Assembly: GCF_000620165.1 (NCBI RefSeq)
Contig: NZ_JHVN01000001.1
Location: forward strand, 372,001-436,000
DNA from: Anoxybacillus tepidamans PS2
Lineage (GTDB): Bacteria > Bacillota > Bacilli > Bacillales > Anoxybacillaceae
Length of the DNA: 64,000 bases
Reading direction: 5' to 3'
Below, piece after piece: positions 55,905 through 64,000 of this stretch. Positions within the stretch are counted from its first letter, which is position 1. Each line of letters begins with the position of its first letter. The notes under the pieces are model-generated. The model did no database searches, had not been told where the DNA came from, and saw only the letters and a program-made list of their open reading frames with translations. Both the position numbers and the translations under genes were made by a program.

Positions 55905-56879
55905 TTATAACGCCTGCGCTGCTGTAATGAGCGAGAGCTTGTACACATCCTCCGCGTTGCAGCCGCGCGATAAATCGTTGACTGGTTTGTTTAATCCTTG
56001 CAAAATCGGGCCAACTGCTTCAAAGTTACCAAGACGTTGAGCAATTTTGTAACCGATATTGCCCGCTTCTAAACTTGGAAACACAAATACATTCGCATCT
56101 CCTTGAATGACGGAGCCCGGCGCTTTCTTTTTCGCTACCGACGGCACAAATGCCGCATCAAATTGAAATTCGCCGTCAATTGTTAAGTCCGGCGCCATTT
56201 CTTTTGCAAGGCGAACCGCTTCAATCACTTTTTCTGTTTCCGGTGATTGAGCCGAACCTTTCGTCGAAAAACTTAACATAGCAACACGTGGTTCTATATC
56301 AAACATTTTCGCCGTATTGGCGCTCTCAACAGCGATTTCCGCCAAATCTTGGCTATCTGGAGCAATATTAATCGCGCAATCGGCAAACACGTACTTTTCG
56401 TCCCCACGTACCATAATAAAGACACCTGATGTCTTGCGAATGCCTAGCTTCGTTTTAATAATTTGCAAGGCTGGCCGTACCGTATCAGCGGTAGAATGGG
56501 CTGCACCGCTCACTAAGCCGTGTGCTTTATTCATATATACAAGCATGGTTCCAAAGTAGTTTTCATCTAGTAAAATATTGCGAGCTTCTTCTTTTGACAC
56601 TTTGCCTTTCCGACGTTCCACAAACGCCTCGGCCAACTCATCCATTGCTTCATAGTTTTCAGGATCGATGATCTGTATGCTATCAGGAAATTCGATTCCC
56701 ATTTGAGCAGCTTTATCTTTTACGGCAACCTCATTGCCGATAACGATTGGCTTTAATACTTGTTCGCTTGCTAACCGGCTAACCGCCGTCAAGATGCGCT
56801 CATCCAATCCTTCTGGGAAAACGATTGTAATGTTTTTTCCAGATACTTTTTGCTTTAATATAGAAAATAAATCTGTCAC
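55905..56879 (-). CDS. pta: Phosphate acetyltransferase
   Basis: Converts acetyl-CoA + phosphate to acetyl phosphate + CoA, the first step of acetate overflow. 324 aa, the short Pta form without the extra N-terminal domain. Motifs 'FPEGLDERIL', 'GLVSGAAHSTADTVRPA' and 'GDANVFVFPSLEAGNIGYK' are typical. GTG start at 56879 behind GGAGGAG. A likely CcpA site lies upstream. Confidence 0.96.
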   Translation of the reverse strand: MTDLFSILKQKVSGKNITIVFPEGLDERILTAVSRLASEQVLKPIVIGNEVAVKDKAAQMGIEFPDSIQIIDPENYEAMDELAEAFVERRKGKVSKEEARNILLDENYFGTMLVYMNKAHGLVSGAAHSTADTVRPALQIIKTKLGIRKTSGVFIMVRGDEKYVFADCAINIAPDSQDLAEIAVESANTAKMFDIEPRVAMLSFSTKGSAQSPETEKVIEAVRLAKEMAPDLTIDGEFQFDAAFVPSVAKKKAPGSVIQGDANVFVFPSLEAGNIGYKIAQRLGNFEAVGPILQGLNKPVNDLSRGCNAEDVYKLSLITAAQAL

Positions 56880-56918
56880 AAAAGCTCCTCCTCAATTTCA
56901 ATAAAATCCCTATCTACT

Positions 56919-56964
56919 AGCATACTCTTATTATAGGGAAACGCAACTAAGGTAAACCCTTACA
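56919..56964 (-). promoter_or_regulatory. pta promoter with upstream CcpA (cre)-like site
   Basis: -35 TTGCGT (56941-56946), 16-base spacer, -10 TATGCT (56919-56924). Just upstream, TGTAAGGGTTTACC (56951-56964 on the minus strand) fits the cre consensus with two mismatches. A cre upstream of the promoter fits CcpA activation of pta, known in B. subtilis. Confidence 0.55.
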
Positions 56965-57082
56965 AAAAATAGTCTTTTTATTAAAATAATTCAGTCATCG
57001 ATAATGACTATTTGTTTTTCGAGCGTTCTTTGGGCAAACTATGATATAGTAAAGTTAAATCATACATAAGGAGTTGAAAAGC

Positions 57083-57829
57083 ATGAGTGAAGCAGCACAA
57101 ACACTCGAAGGTTGGTATTGTCTGCACGATTTCCGCACAGTCGATTGGACCGCTTGGAAGACGCTTACAAGCGACGAGCGTCAAGCGGCCATTCATGAAT
57201 TTTTATCATTAGTAGAAAAGTGGCAAGAAACAGAAAACCGCAAAGAAGGCAGCCATGCGATTTACACCGTTGTCGGTCAAAAAGCAGACATTATGTTCAT
57301 GATTTTGCGTCCGACAATGGAAGAGCTGAATGAAATCGAAACGGCATTCAATAAAACGAAATTGGCAGAATATCTTGTTCCTGCGTATTCATACGTATCT
57401 GTTGTCGAACTAAGCAATTACTTACCTTCTGATGGAAGCGATCCGTATGAAAATCCGGAAGTTCGCCGCCGTTTGTTCCCGATTCTTCCAAAAACAAAGC
57501 ATATTTGCTTCTATCCAATGGACAAGCGCCGCCAAGGCAACGACAACTGGTACATGCTTCCGATGGAAGAGCGCCGCAATCTCATGCGCGCACACGGAAT
57601 GACAGGACGCAAATACGCAGGCAAAGTTGTACAAGTGATCACCGGATCGGTCGGGTTTGACGATTATGAGTGGGGCGTTACATTATTTGCAGACGATGTA
57701 TTACAGTTTAAAAAGCTTGTCTATGAAATGCGGTTTGACGAAGTAAGCGCTCGCTATGGAGAGTTTGGCTCCTTTTTTGTAGGAAATCAGCTTCCAAAAG
57801 AAAAGGTATCTCTATTTTTCCATGTATAA
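57083..57829 (+). CDS. hemQ: Coproheme decarboxylase (HemQ/ChdC)
   Basis: Last step of the Gram-positive coproporphyrin-dependent heme pathway: oxidative decarboxylation of coproheme to heme b. 248 aa, two ferredoxin-like halves of the chlorite-dismutase family. Key residues are Y144 in 'CFYPMDKRR' and proximal H171 in 'RAHGMTGR'. The ATG at 57083 follows GGAG. Divergent from pta, as in B. subtilis ywfI. Confidence 0.94.
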   Translation: MSEAAQTLEGWYCLHDFRTVDWTAWKTLTSDERQAAIHEFLSLVEKWQETENRKEGSHAIYTVVGQKADIMFMILRPTMEELNEIETAFNKTKLAEYLVPAYSYVSVVELSNYLPSDGSDPYENPEVRRRLFPILPKTKHICFYPMDKRRQGNDNWYMLPMEERRNLMRAHGMTGRKYAGKVVQVITGSVGFDDYEWGVTLFADDVLQFKKLVYEMRFDEVSARYGEFGSFFVGNQLPKEKVSLFFHV

Positions 57830-57836
57830 ATTACAA

Positions 57837-57870
57837 CGGGATGTCTATGGGCAGACATCCCGAATTTTTT
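57837..57870 (+). terminator. Terminator of hemQ
   Basis: CGGGATGTCT (57837-57846) pairs perfectly with AGACATCCCG (57853-57862), followed by a run of seven T residues. Confidence 0.92.
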
Positions 57871-57988
57871 TGTCATAGTCCCTCTTTCCTTAACATAACT
57901 ATAAAATAAAATCTATTTTTCTGTCACCATTTTCCGCTTCTACAATAGCCTATTACTGTCGAGAAAAAAGACGGGATGAGGTGACGAA

Positions 57989-58411
57989 ATGGCTGTTGTT
58001 GCCCACAACGCAGAAGATGTGAAATTGTTAGCAAGATTGATGCGGGCAGAAGCAGAAGGAGAAGGAAGATTAGGGATGCTGATGGTCGGCAACGTCGGTG
58101 TCAATCGAGTGATTTCCGATTGCCTTGATTTCCGGGGGTTGCGTTCGATTAGACAGATGGTATTTCAAAGCCCTGGCGGCTTCGAGGCAATACAGAAGGG
58201 CTATTTTTATCAAGCAGCGAGAGAACTAGACATTCAGTTGGCCCGCCAAGTCATTCGCGGCTGGCGCTACCATCCGGCAACCAATTCACTATGGTTTTTT
58301 AAACCGCAAGGCGAATGTCCGCCGCAATGGTTCAACCAATGGAATGTCGGGCGATTCAAAGCGCATTGCTTCTACGCCCCATCGTCGAGCGATTGTCCAA
58401 AAGTATACTAA
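57989..58411 (+). CDS. cwlJ: Spore cortex-lytic enzyme CwlJ
   Basis: Cortex hydrolase of the spore coat, activated by Ca-dipicolinate during germination. 140 aa; the whole protein is the Hydrolase_2 (SleB-type) domain, with the catalytic glutamate near residue 21 ('LMRAEAEGEG') and 'FQSPGGFEAI'. No signal peptide, as expected for a mother-cell coat protein. Upstream of gerQ by 29 bases, as in B. subtilis. Confidence 0.93.
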   Translation: MAVVAHNAEDVKLLARLMRAEAEGEGRLGMLMVGNVGVNRVISDCLDFRGLRSIRQMVFQSPGGFEAIQKGYFYQAARELDIQLARQVIRGWRYHPATNSLWFFKPQGECPPQWFNQWNVGRFKAHCFYAPSSSDCPKVY

Positions 58412-58440
58412 TTTATCTTTAAATATAGGAGGGTTTTCAT

Positions 58441-58956
58441 ATGACATACGAAGAAGATCGTCAACAACAAAGCTATCAATATCAACAACAACAATATCCA
58501 TACGGCTACACGTACCCACAAGGTTATTACCCAACTGCTTATCCATATTCCCAGCAAGCTGTTCCGTATCAGACCACTGCGCCACAGATGTCTGGATTTG
58601 GTTTGCAGACCCCTTCATTCGCTGCACAGACTCCAGTAACCGCTAGCCAACCGATACCGGGTATGTTACCAATTGAAGAATCTTACATCGAAAACATTTT
58701 ACGATTAAACAAAGGGAAAATGGTAACCGTTTATATGACCTTCGAGAACAACCGGGAATGGAATGCGAAAGTGTTCCGTGGCATAATCGAAGCAGCGGGA
58801 CGCGATCATTTAATTTTAAGCGACCCACAAACGGGGCAACGCTATTTGCTTCCGATGATTTATCTGAATTATGTTGTGTTTGATGAAGAAATTAACTATG
58901 AATATCCGTTTGCCGGCGGTACAGCGTCTGGATTAAGCTCCTATGCTCCGCGTTAA
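58441..58956 (+). CDS. gerQ: Spore coat protein GerQ
   Basis: Coat protein needed for CwlJ localisation and crosslinked by transglutaminase. 171 aa: the N-terminal half is a Gln/Tyr/Pro-rich low-complexity region (about 8-75) and the C-terminal half the conserved GerQ domain ('SYIENILRLNKGKMVTVYMT', 'DHLILSDPQTGQRYLLPMIY'). GGAGGG precedes the ATG. Second gene of cwlJ-gerQ. Confidence 0.93.
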   Translation: MTYEEDRQQQSYQYQQQQYPYGYTYPQGYYPTAYPYSQQAVPYQTTAPQMSGFGLQTPSFAAQTPVTASQPIPGMLPIEESYIENILRLNKGKMVTVYMTFENNREWNAKVFRGIIEAAGRDHLILSDPQTGQRYLLPMIYLNYVVFDEEINYEYPFAGGTASGLSSYAPR

Positions 58957-58970
58957 TGAAACCCCATAAA

Positions 58971-58995
58971 AAGGGCTGCTATTAAAGCAGCCCTT
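58971..58995. terminator. Bidirectional terminator between gerQ and ywdK
   Basis: AAGGGCTGCT (58971-58980) pairs with AGCAGCCCTT (58986-58995) around a 5-base loop. The ywdK stop codon overlaps the right edge. Confidence 0.75.
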
Positions 58996-59365
58996 ATAAA
59001 TGTTTCACGGCTACATAGGCAATCATCGCCCAAGCAATTAAAAACGCGACGCCGCCAAATGGCGTAATTGCTCCAAGCGGCTTAATTTGTGTCACGCTTA
59101 ATACGTACAAACTTCCAGAAAACAATACAATACCGACGAACATGATCCAGCCTGCTGTAGTGAGTTGCTGAATATTTGGGAACTTTCCTAACAAAAGGGC
59201 GACGATAAAAAGTCCGATGGCATGAAACATATGATAATGCACGCCTGTTTTCCATATTTCTAAATAACGCTCAGGGATTTTTCCCTCAAGGCCATGCGCC
59301 CCAAAAGCCCCTAATGCCACAGCTAGAAACGCATTGATCGCTCCAAGCAATACAAATATTTTCAT
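58994..59365 (-). CDS. ywdK: DUF423 membrane protein (YwdK-like)
   Basis: 123 aa with four hydrophobic helices; the first carries 'GAINAFLAVALGAFGAHGL', the family signature. 'YHMFHAIGLF' follows. Function unknown. The ATG at 59365 is used (AGGGG upstream with rather long spacing); a GTG at 59383 is in frame. Position next to gerQ matches B. subtilis ywdK. Confidence 0.87.
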   Translation of the reverse strand: MKIFVLLGAINAFLAVALGAFGAHGLEGKIPERYLEIWKTGVHYHMFHAIGLFIVALLLGKFPNIQQLTTAGWIMFVGIVLFSGSLYVLSVTQIKPLGAITPFGGVAFLIAWAMIAYVAVKHL

Positions 59366-59423
59366 CTTTCTTCTTCCCCTCACTTATAAATTCCATCATT
59401 ATGATAACGCATTTACCGACAAA

Positions 59424-59455
59424 AGAAAAACCCTTCTGCTTCATAACAAGAAGGG
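59424..59455 (-). terminator. Terminator of the unknown 84-residue gene
   Basis: CCCTTCT (59431-59437) pairs with AGAAGGG (59449-59455); on the minus strand a U run follows (A tract at 59426-59430). Confidence 0.75.
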
Positions 59456-59457
59456 CA

Positions 59458-59712
59458 TCATCTTTGCTGCAAATACATTTCTAATACTTTTTTAATTCGT
59501 TCAGCAGAATCTTTATCTGTTTTGATCTCATAATGGCTCTTATCTATGTGGGCTTTGGCCTCTGAAAATCCTTGTTTATGAAGAAAATCCTCTAAATCAA
59601 CGAGTTCTTCATTCTGCTTAGATAATATCTTATATCCGACAAAATCCCCGTTCACATATACTTCATAACGTTCATGAGTATTTTCGGACGAAAAATTGAG
59701 ACGTCCTTGCAT
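59458..59712 (-). CDS. Hypothetical 84-residue protein
   Basis: Not recognised. Soluble, charged, no membrane segment. An N-terminal beta-rich half ('RYEVYVNGDFVGYKIL') is followed by a helical half ('ERIKKVLEMYLQQR'). A strong GGAGGTG lies 5 bases before the ATG and a terminator follows at once, so the gene is real. It lies between ywdI and ywdK, roughly where B. subtilis carries ywdJ, a permease it does not resemble. Confidence 0.75.
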   Translation of the reverse strand: MQGRLNFSSENTHERYEVYVNGDFVGYKILSKQNEELVDLEDFLHKQGFSEAKAHIDKSHYEIKTDKDSAERIKKVLEMYLQQR

Positions 59713-59784
59713 ACTTTCACCTCCGCTTCTCTATCATTATTCCCTTGCTGTTCCATTTAATTGGAGGTGAACATTTCCAATTTA

Positions 59785-60039
59785 TCAAAAGTCAAACAAA
59801 GACGGTCCGTTGGCATCCTCTCCGATATCAATCCGCTCTGTCCTAGTTTCCAACACGAGAGGTTGTAACGAAGACGGAACAGGATGCTGCGCTGTTTGAT
59901 TCTCTCCTTCTAAAATCACATCGCAAAGAACGCGGATCGCCGCAATATGCTCGCGAATATGTTGCATATCTTGCGTAGCACGCGCCTTTTGCAGCTGTTC
60001 AGCCATTTTTGTTAAAACCGTTGATACTGATATATCCAA
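59785..60039 (-). CDS. ywdI: YwdI-family protein (DUF5327)
   Basis: 84 aa. The N-terminal 45 residues form a helical hairpin ('MAEQLQKARATQDMQHIREH', 'IAAIRVLCDVIL') characteristic of YwdI; the C-terminal half is probably disordered and ends 'GPSLFDF'. Function unknown. TTG start at 60039 with GGGAGTG 8 bases upstream. Same strand as the 84-residue gene, 72 bases before it. Confidence 0.75.
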   Translation of the reverse strand: MDISVSTVLTKMAEQLQKARATQDMQHIREHIAAIRVLCDVILEGENQTAQHPVPSSLQPLVLETRTERIDIGEDANGPSLFDF

Positions 60040-60133
60040 AACGTTTTCACTCCCATCTTTCTGTCACGCTGATTCAATGGTATTCTATATATGGAAACAT
60101 TTCAAGCTAAGAGCGTTTTAGGGGGCGAAAATA

Positions 60134-61750
60134 ATGAAAAAAACATGGTGGAAAGAGGCTGTAGTGTACCAAGTATATTGGCGCAGTTTTTACGATTCCG
60201 ATGGAGATGGATATGGCGACTTGCAAGGCTTAATTGAAAAGCTCGACTACATCCAGCACCTTGGTGCCAATGTTATTTGGCTTAATCCTTGTTATGAATC
60301 TCCTGATAAAGATAACGGCTATGACATCTCAGACTATTATCAAATTATGGACAAAGCCGGCACGATGAAAACATGGGAAATGCTTCTTGCCGAAGTTCAT
60401 AAACGTAACATGAAGCTGATTATGGATCTTGTCGTCAATCATACGTCAGACAAACATCCTTGGTTTTTAGAGTCGCGCTCGTCCAAAGACAATCCAAAAC
60501 GTGACTGGTACATTTGGCGCGACAAACCAAACAACTGGCGCTCCTATTTCACTCCATCCGCTTGGGAATATGATGAAGCGACAGGACAGTACTATTTCCA
60601 CTCCTTTGCCGTTGAACAGCCAGATTTAAACTGGAAAAACCCTGAAGTGCGCGAAGAAATTTATAAAATGATGCGGTTTTGGCTTGATAAAGGAATTGAC
60701 GGATTCCGCTTAGATGCGATCGCTCTTCTCGCCAAACCGGATGGGTTTCCCGATGCCGCCAACCCAAGCGATATTCGTTACTTGACTAACAATCCAGGGT
60801 TACACGATTATCTAAAGGAAATGAACGAACGGGTATTTAAACATTACGACATTTTTACTGTCGGTGAAGTCGCTTTTGTCACTCCAGAAGAAGGGCTAAA
60901 ATATGTCGCCGAAGACCGTCATGAACTGCATACATTGTTCCATTTTGAAGTGTGCGATGAGATGCCGAGCTGGGATCCACTGCGCTTTAAGCAAATTCAA
61001 AAACGCTGGTATGAAGGGTTATGGGGAAAAGGTTGGAACTCGCAATTTTTAAACAACCACGACCATACAAGGCAAGTGACGCGCTATGGCAACGATAAAG
61101 AATACCGCGTCGAGTCCGCCAAATTGCTCGGGACAATGCTGCATACGCTGCCGGGAACGCCGTACATATACCAAGGCGAAGAAATCGGGATGACGGGTGT
61201 CCGTTTCCCTTCGATTGATGACTATAATGACATCGCGATGAAAAATAAATATGCCGAAGAAGTCGCGAAAGGACGCGACCCGCACGAGGTGCTAGAAAGC
61301 TTGCAGCCGTTAAGCCGCGACAATTCTCGGACACCGATGCAATGGGACGACAGCGAACAGGCAGGATTTACAACCGGCACGCCTTGGATTAAGGTCAATC
61401 CAAACTATAAAACTATCAATGTTAAACAAGCGCTCGCTGACCCGAATTCAGTCTATCATTATTATCGCAAGCTCATTCAATTGCGAAAAGAGCGGCCGGA
61501 AATGGTGTATGGCACGTTCTGCGACTACACGGCAAACGAGCCGCACATTTACGCCTACACGCGCGAATTCGAAGGACAGCGCCTTCTTATTGTCCTTAAT
61601 CATTGCGACAATGCCAACGATTATGAACTGCCGGAATCTTTGGCAACTGCCAAACGCCAATTATTGCTCGGCAATTATCCAGACATTCGGGAGACAGGGG
61701 TCGTCTTGCACATGCGTCCTCATGAGGCGCGGATTTACGAAATGAAATAG
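60134..61750 (+). CDS. Alpha-glucosidase, GH13 (probably exo-alpha-1,4)
   Basis: Hydrolyses maltose or maltooligosaccharides from the non-reducing end; cytoplasmic (no signal peptide). 538 aa. Nucleophile D194 in 'GFRLDAI', acid/base E245 in 'VGEVAF', D310 in 'NNHDHTR', Ca2+-type loop 'DGDGYGD' at 23-29. Residue 195 is Ala; from published work on Geobacillus enzymes, Ala/Thr here goes with alpha-1,4 and Val with alpha-1,6 specificity. A lone gene between ywdI and ung, absent from that place in B. subtilis. Confidence 0.92.
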   Translation: MKKTWWKEAVVYQVYWRSFYDSDGDGYGDLQGLIEKLDYIQHLGANVIWLNPCYESPDKDNGYDISDYYQIMDKAGTMKTWEMLLAEVHKRNMKLIMDLVVNHTSDKHPWFLESRSSKDNPKRDWYIWRDKPNNWRSYFTPSAWEYDEATGQYYFHSFAVEQPDLNWKNPEVREEIYKMMRFWLDKGIDGFRLDAIALLAKPDGFPDAANPSDIRYLTNNPGLHDYLKEMNERVFKHYDIFTVGEVAFVTPEEGLKYVAEDRHELHTLFHFEVCDEMPSWDPLRFKQIQKRWYEGLWGKGWNSQFLNNHDHTRQVTRYGNDKEYRVESAKLLGTMLHTLPGTPYIYQGEEIGMTGVRFPSIDDYNDIAMKNKYAEEVAKGRDPHEVLESLQPLSRDNSRTPMQWDDSEQAGFTTGTPWIKVNPNYKTINVKQALADPNSVYHYYRKLIQLRKERPEMVYGTFCDYTANEPHIYAYTREFEGQRLLIVLNHCDNANDYELPESLATAKRQLLLGNYPDIRETGVVLHMRPHEARIYEMK

Positions 61751-61826
61751 AGTTGGCGCGTCAGTCCTGTTGAAACTCAAAATAAAACATAACTGCCTTT
61801 TGCATTTGCCGATTCCAAAGGATAAA

Positions 61827-61855
61827 ATGGCGACAACGGTAATTGTTGTCGCCAT
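61827..61855. terminator. Bidirectional terminator between alpha-glucosidase and ung
   Basis: ATGGCGACAAC (61827-61837) pairs perfectly with GTTGTCGCCAT (61845-61855) around a 7-base loop. No long U run. Confidence 0.75.
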
Positions 61856-61857
61856 GT

Positions 61858-62532
61858 TCAAATATTCTCGATCTGCCAATCGATCGGCTCTTTCCCTACC
61901 TTTTTCAAAAACGCATTCGTTTTGGAAAAAGGACGGCTGCCAAAAAAGCCGCGCGCGGCCGAAAACGGGCTCGGATGCGGCGCTTCAATGATATAATGAA
62001 CCGAATTTGTAATAAGTTCTTTTTTCGCCTGGGCATGCCGGCCCCATAAAATAAAAACCACCGGTTCTTGTTTGCTGTTCACGAGCTCAATGACACGGTC
62101 TGTGAAAATCTCCCATCCCTTTCCTTTATGAGAATTCGCTTCTCCCCTGCGAACTGTTAATACCGTATTCAATAAAAGAACCCCTTGCTGAGCCCATTTA
62201 ACTAAATAGCCGTTGTTCGGGATATAACATCCGAGATCATCCTGCAATTCTTTAAAAATGTTTAACAATGAAGGCGGCAACGGAACACCAGGCTTTACAG
62301 AAAAGCTAAGCCCGTGCGCTTGATTCGGACCGTGGTATGGGTCTTGTCCTAAAATAACGACTTTGACATGCTCGTACGGTGTATAATGAAGAGCGTTGAA
62401 AATATCATACATATCCGGATAAATCGTTCTCGTCCGGTACTCTTCCTTCAAAAATTCCCTCAGCTTTATATAATACGGTTTTTCAAATTCCTCTTCTAAC
62501 AAAGGGGCCCAATCATTTTTTAAAATCGCCAT
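61858..62532 (-). CDS. ung: Uracil-DNA glycosylase
   Basis: Removes uracil from DNA at the start of base-excision repair. 224 aa, family 1. Catalytic D64 in 'GQDPYHG' (62-68) and '[18 protein letters not shown]' with the catalytic histidine. The ATG at 62532 follows AAAGGA; a longer frame to 62556 is less likely. Matches B. subtilis ung (ywdG). Confidence 0.96.
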   Translation of the reverse strand: MAILKNDWAPLLEEEFEKPYYIKLREFLKEEYRTRTIYPDMYDIFNALHYTPYEHVKVVILGQDPYHGPNQAHGLSFSVKPGVPLPPSLLNIFKELQDDLGCYIPNNGYLVKWAQQGVLLLNTVLTVRRGEANSHKGKGWEIFTDRVIELVNSKQEPVVFILWGRHAQAKKELITNSVHYIIEAPHPSPFSAARGFFGSRPFSKTNAFLKKVGKEPIDWQIENI

Positions 62533-62582
62533 AATCACAATCCTTTCTTCATTCATTTACCCTTAATGTATCACAACTCGCC

Positions 62583-62696
62583 TTATGATATAAATCTTTC
62601 CAACACAAAGCAAAGCAGTCCTATCCCTGCGGCTAGATAAAGAAGCTGAATCAAGCCGCCGACTACCCAATTTTCCTGCTTTCCATTTTTCCACAT
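62583..62696 (-). CDS. Possible 37-residue membrane protein
   Basis: An ATG at 62696 opens a 37-codon frame with a polar start ('MWKNGKQENWVVGG') and one strong membrane helix ('LIQLLYLAAGIGLLCF') followed by 'VLERFIS'. The ribosome-binding site is weak (AGAGG directly before the ATG). A second frame just upstream (about 62740-62680) encodes a charged helix ('ERRKIEQWAKAEDVEKW'), so this may be the 3' part of a frameshifted longer gene. Confidence 0.4.
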   Translation of the reverse strand: MWKNGKQENWVVGGLIQLLYLAAGIGLLCFVLERFIS

Positions 62697-62745
62697 CCTC
62701 TGCTTTCGCCCATTGTTCTATCTTTCTTCGTTCACTTTCTAATCA

Positions 62746-62779
62746 AAAAGGCAATCTCTACATTGCGAGATTGCCTTTT
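62746..62779 (-). terminator. Terminator of the glycyl-tRNA synthetase gene
   Basis: AAAAGGCAATCTC (62746-62758) pairs perfectly with GAGATTGCCTTTT (62767-62779) around an 8-base loop; U run on the minus strand. Confidence 0.92.
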
Positions 62780-62784
62780 CATAA

Positions 62785-64000
62785 TTAAAATTGAATTTTC
62801 TCTTCAAGGAAGCTCTTTAACTCCGCAATCGGTACGCGCGTTTGTTCCATCGTGTCACGGTCGCGCACCGTCACCATGCCGTCTTGCTCGGAGTCAAAAT
62901 CGTACGTGATACAGAATGGCGTCCCAATTTCATCTTGGCGGCGGTAGCGTTTTCCGATCGAACCTGATTCATCATAGTCGACCATAAAATGCTTCGATAA
63001 ATCTTCGAAAATTTGGCGCGCTCCATCGGAAAGCTTTTTCGATAACGGGAATACAGCTGCCTTATAAGGCGCAAGTGCCGGATGCAAGCGCATGACCGTA
63101 CGTGTCGTGCCGTCTTCAAGCGCCTCTTCGTTATACGCGTCGATCATAAAGGCAAGCGTGACGCGGTCCGCGCCAAGCGACGGCTCAATGCAGTAAGGAA
63201 TGTAACGCTCATTCGTTTCTTGATCAATATAATGGAAATCTTCACCAGAATGTTCCATATGTTGTTTTAAATCGTAATCGGTGCGCGAGGCAATGCCCCA
63301 TAGCTCACCCCAGCCAAACGGGAATTTATATTCAATATCTGTCGTTGCGTTACTATAGTGCGACAATTCTTCCTCGGAATGGTCGCGCAGGCGAATGTTG
63401 TCTTGCTTTATTCCTAATGATAATAGCCATCGTTCGCAAAATTGCTTCCAATAATCAAACCATTTCAATTCTTCGCCAGGTTTGCAGAAAAACTCTAATT
63501 CCATTTGTTCGAACTCGCGCGTGCGGAATGTAAAGTTACCTGGCGTAATTTCATTACGGAAACTTTTTCCTATTTGTGCGATACCGAACGGCAGCTTTTT
63601 GCGCATCGTCCGCTGCACGTTTTTAAAGTTGACAAAAATGCCTTGCGCCGTTTCCGGACGAAGGTAAATCTCGTTCGCACTCGATTCAGTAACACCTTGG
63701 AATGTTTTAAACATTAAGTTAAACTGGCGAATGCTCGTGAAATCTTGGCTACCGCAATCCGGACATGCGATGCTGTGCTCTTTAATAAGCTCTTCCATTT
63801 TTACAAATGGCAATCCGTCAACAACCATTTCAATTCCTTTTGCTTCTAAGGCGTTTTCAATCAATTTGTCAGCGCGGTGACGCGCCTTACATTGTTTACA
63901 GTCGATCATTGGATCGTTAAAATTGCCTAAATGACCTGACGCTTCCCATGTCTTCGGATTCATTAAAATCGCCGCATCCAAACCGACATTGTAAGGAGAC
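62785..64000 (-). CDS. glyQS: Glycyl-tRNA synthetase, single-chain class II (5' end cut by window)
   Basis: Charges tRNA-Gly. About 405 residues are visible, from 'SPYNVG' to the stop. Class II motif 2 '[19 protein letters not shown]' and motif 3 '[12 protein letters not shown]', a zinc-like site ('CKQC', 'CPDC') in an insertion, and a C-terminal anticodon-binding domain. This is the alpha2 type, unlike the two-subunit GlyQ/GlyS of B. subtilis. The start, and any T-box leader, are outside the window. Confidence 0.94.
   Translation of the reverse strand, partial: SPYNVGLDAAILMNPKTWEASGHLGNFNDPMIDCKQCKARHRADKLIENALEAKGIEMVVDGLPFVKMEELIKEHSIACPDCGSQDFTSIRQFNLMFKTFQGVTESSANEIYLRPETAQGIFVNFKNVQRTMRKKLPFGIAQIGKSFRNEITPGNFTFRTREFEQMELEFFCKPGEELKWFDYWKQFCERWLLSLGIKQDNIRLRDHSEEELSHYSNATTDIEYKFPFGWGELWGIASRTDYDLKQHMEHSGEDFHYIDQETNERYIPYCIEPSLGADRVTLAFMIDAYNEEALEDGTTRTVMRLHPALAPYKAAVFPLSKKLSDGARQIFEDLSKHFMVDYDESGSIGKRYRRQDEIGTPFCITYDFDSEQDGMVTVRDRDTMEQTRVPIAELKSFLEEKIQF

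Overview
The window is a chromosomal segment of a spore-forming, thermophile-type member of the Bacillaceae. The protein sequences look closest to Parageobacillus, Anoxybacillus or Geobacillus; this is inferred from recognised sequences, not from a search. Gene order follows the ywd-ywf-ywh-ywi-ywj-ywl-atp stretch of the Bacillus subtilis chromosome. Most genes lie on the minus strand. No rRNA, tRNA, CRISPR array, prophage or intact insertion sequence was seen.

Layout. 1-8304 (minus): start of a nuo (complex I) operon and, upstream of it, the complete F1Fo ATP synthase operon atpZ-I-B-E-F-H-A-G-D-C with its own promoter. 8428-14238 (minus): upp, glyA, ywlG, rpiB, an orphan chemoreceptor, the protein-arginine phosphatase ywlE and the manganese exporter mntP. 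14302-18412 (minus): tsaC/ywlC, spoIIR, prmC and prfA, with a cluster of DnaA boxes between ywlC and spoIIR. 18507-29211: a sporulation-type lipoprotein, tdk, rpmE, rho, glpX, murAB, tal, fba, spo0F, divergent ywjG, pyrG behind a CTP-sensing attenuator, and rpoE.

29354-40422 (minus) is a fatty/acyl-CoA module: the Fe-S oxidoreductase fadF behind a FadR-type operator, then thiolase, 3-hydroxybutyryl-CoA dehydrogenase, two acyl-CoA dehydrogenases, a TetR regulator and the fused B12-dependent isobutyryl-CoA mutase IcmF. This is the most accessory-looking part, and it lacks an enoyl-CoA hydratase. 40506-46419: a cardiolipin-synthase-like enzyme, a XapX-type small protein, ywiB-argS, and speE-speB for spermidine synthesis. 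46541-57870: forespore-type pbpG, ywhD, an M50 protease, a 4-OT-like tautomerase, a purine permease with PurR boxes, ywgA, an HD hydrolase, a DUF1450 protein, rsfA, lipL, pta and hemQ. 57989-64000: cwlJ-gerQ, ywdK, two small proteins, an alpha-glucosidase that looks inserted relative to B. subtilis, ung, a possible small membrane protein, and the 3' part of a single-chain glycyl-tRNA synthetase gene.

The genes are mainly core energy metabolism, translation, nucleotide supply and sporulation. Regulation visible in the DNA includes good sigma-A promoters, candidate sigma-F/G and sigma-H promoters, candidate FadR, PurR, CcpA and Spo0A sites, and many intrinsic terminators. I did not find a convincing new defence or mobile system. 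The items most worth follow-up are the DnaA-box cluster, the IcmF/acyl-CoA module with its operator-like sequences, two unannotated small membrane-protein reading frames (one apparently frameshifted), and the rpmE and nuoA leaders.
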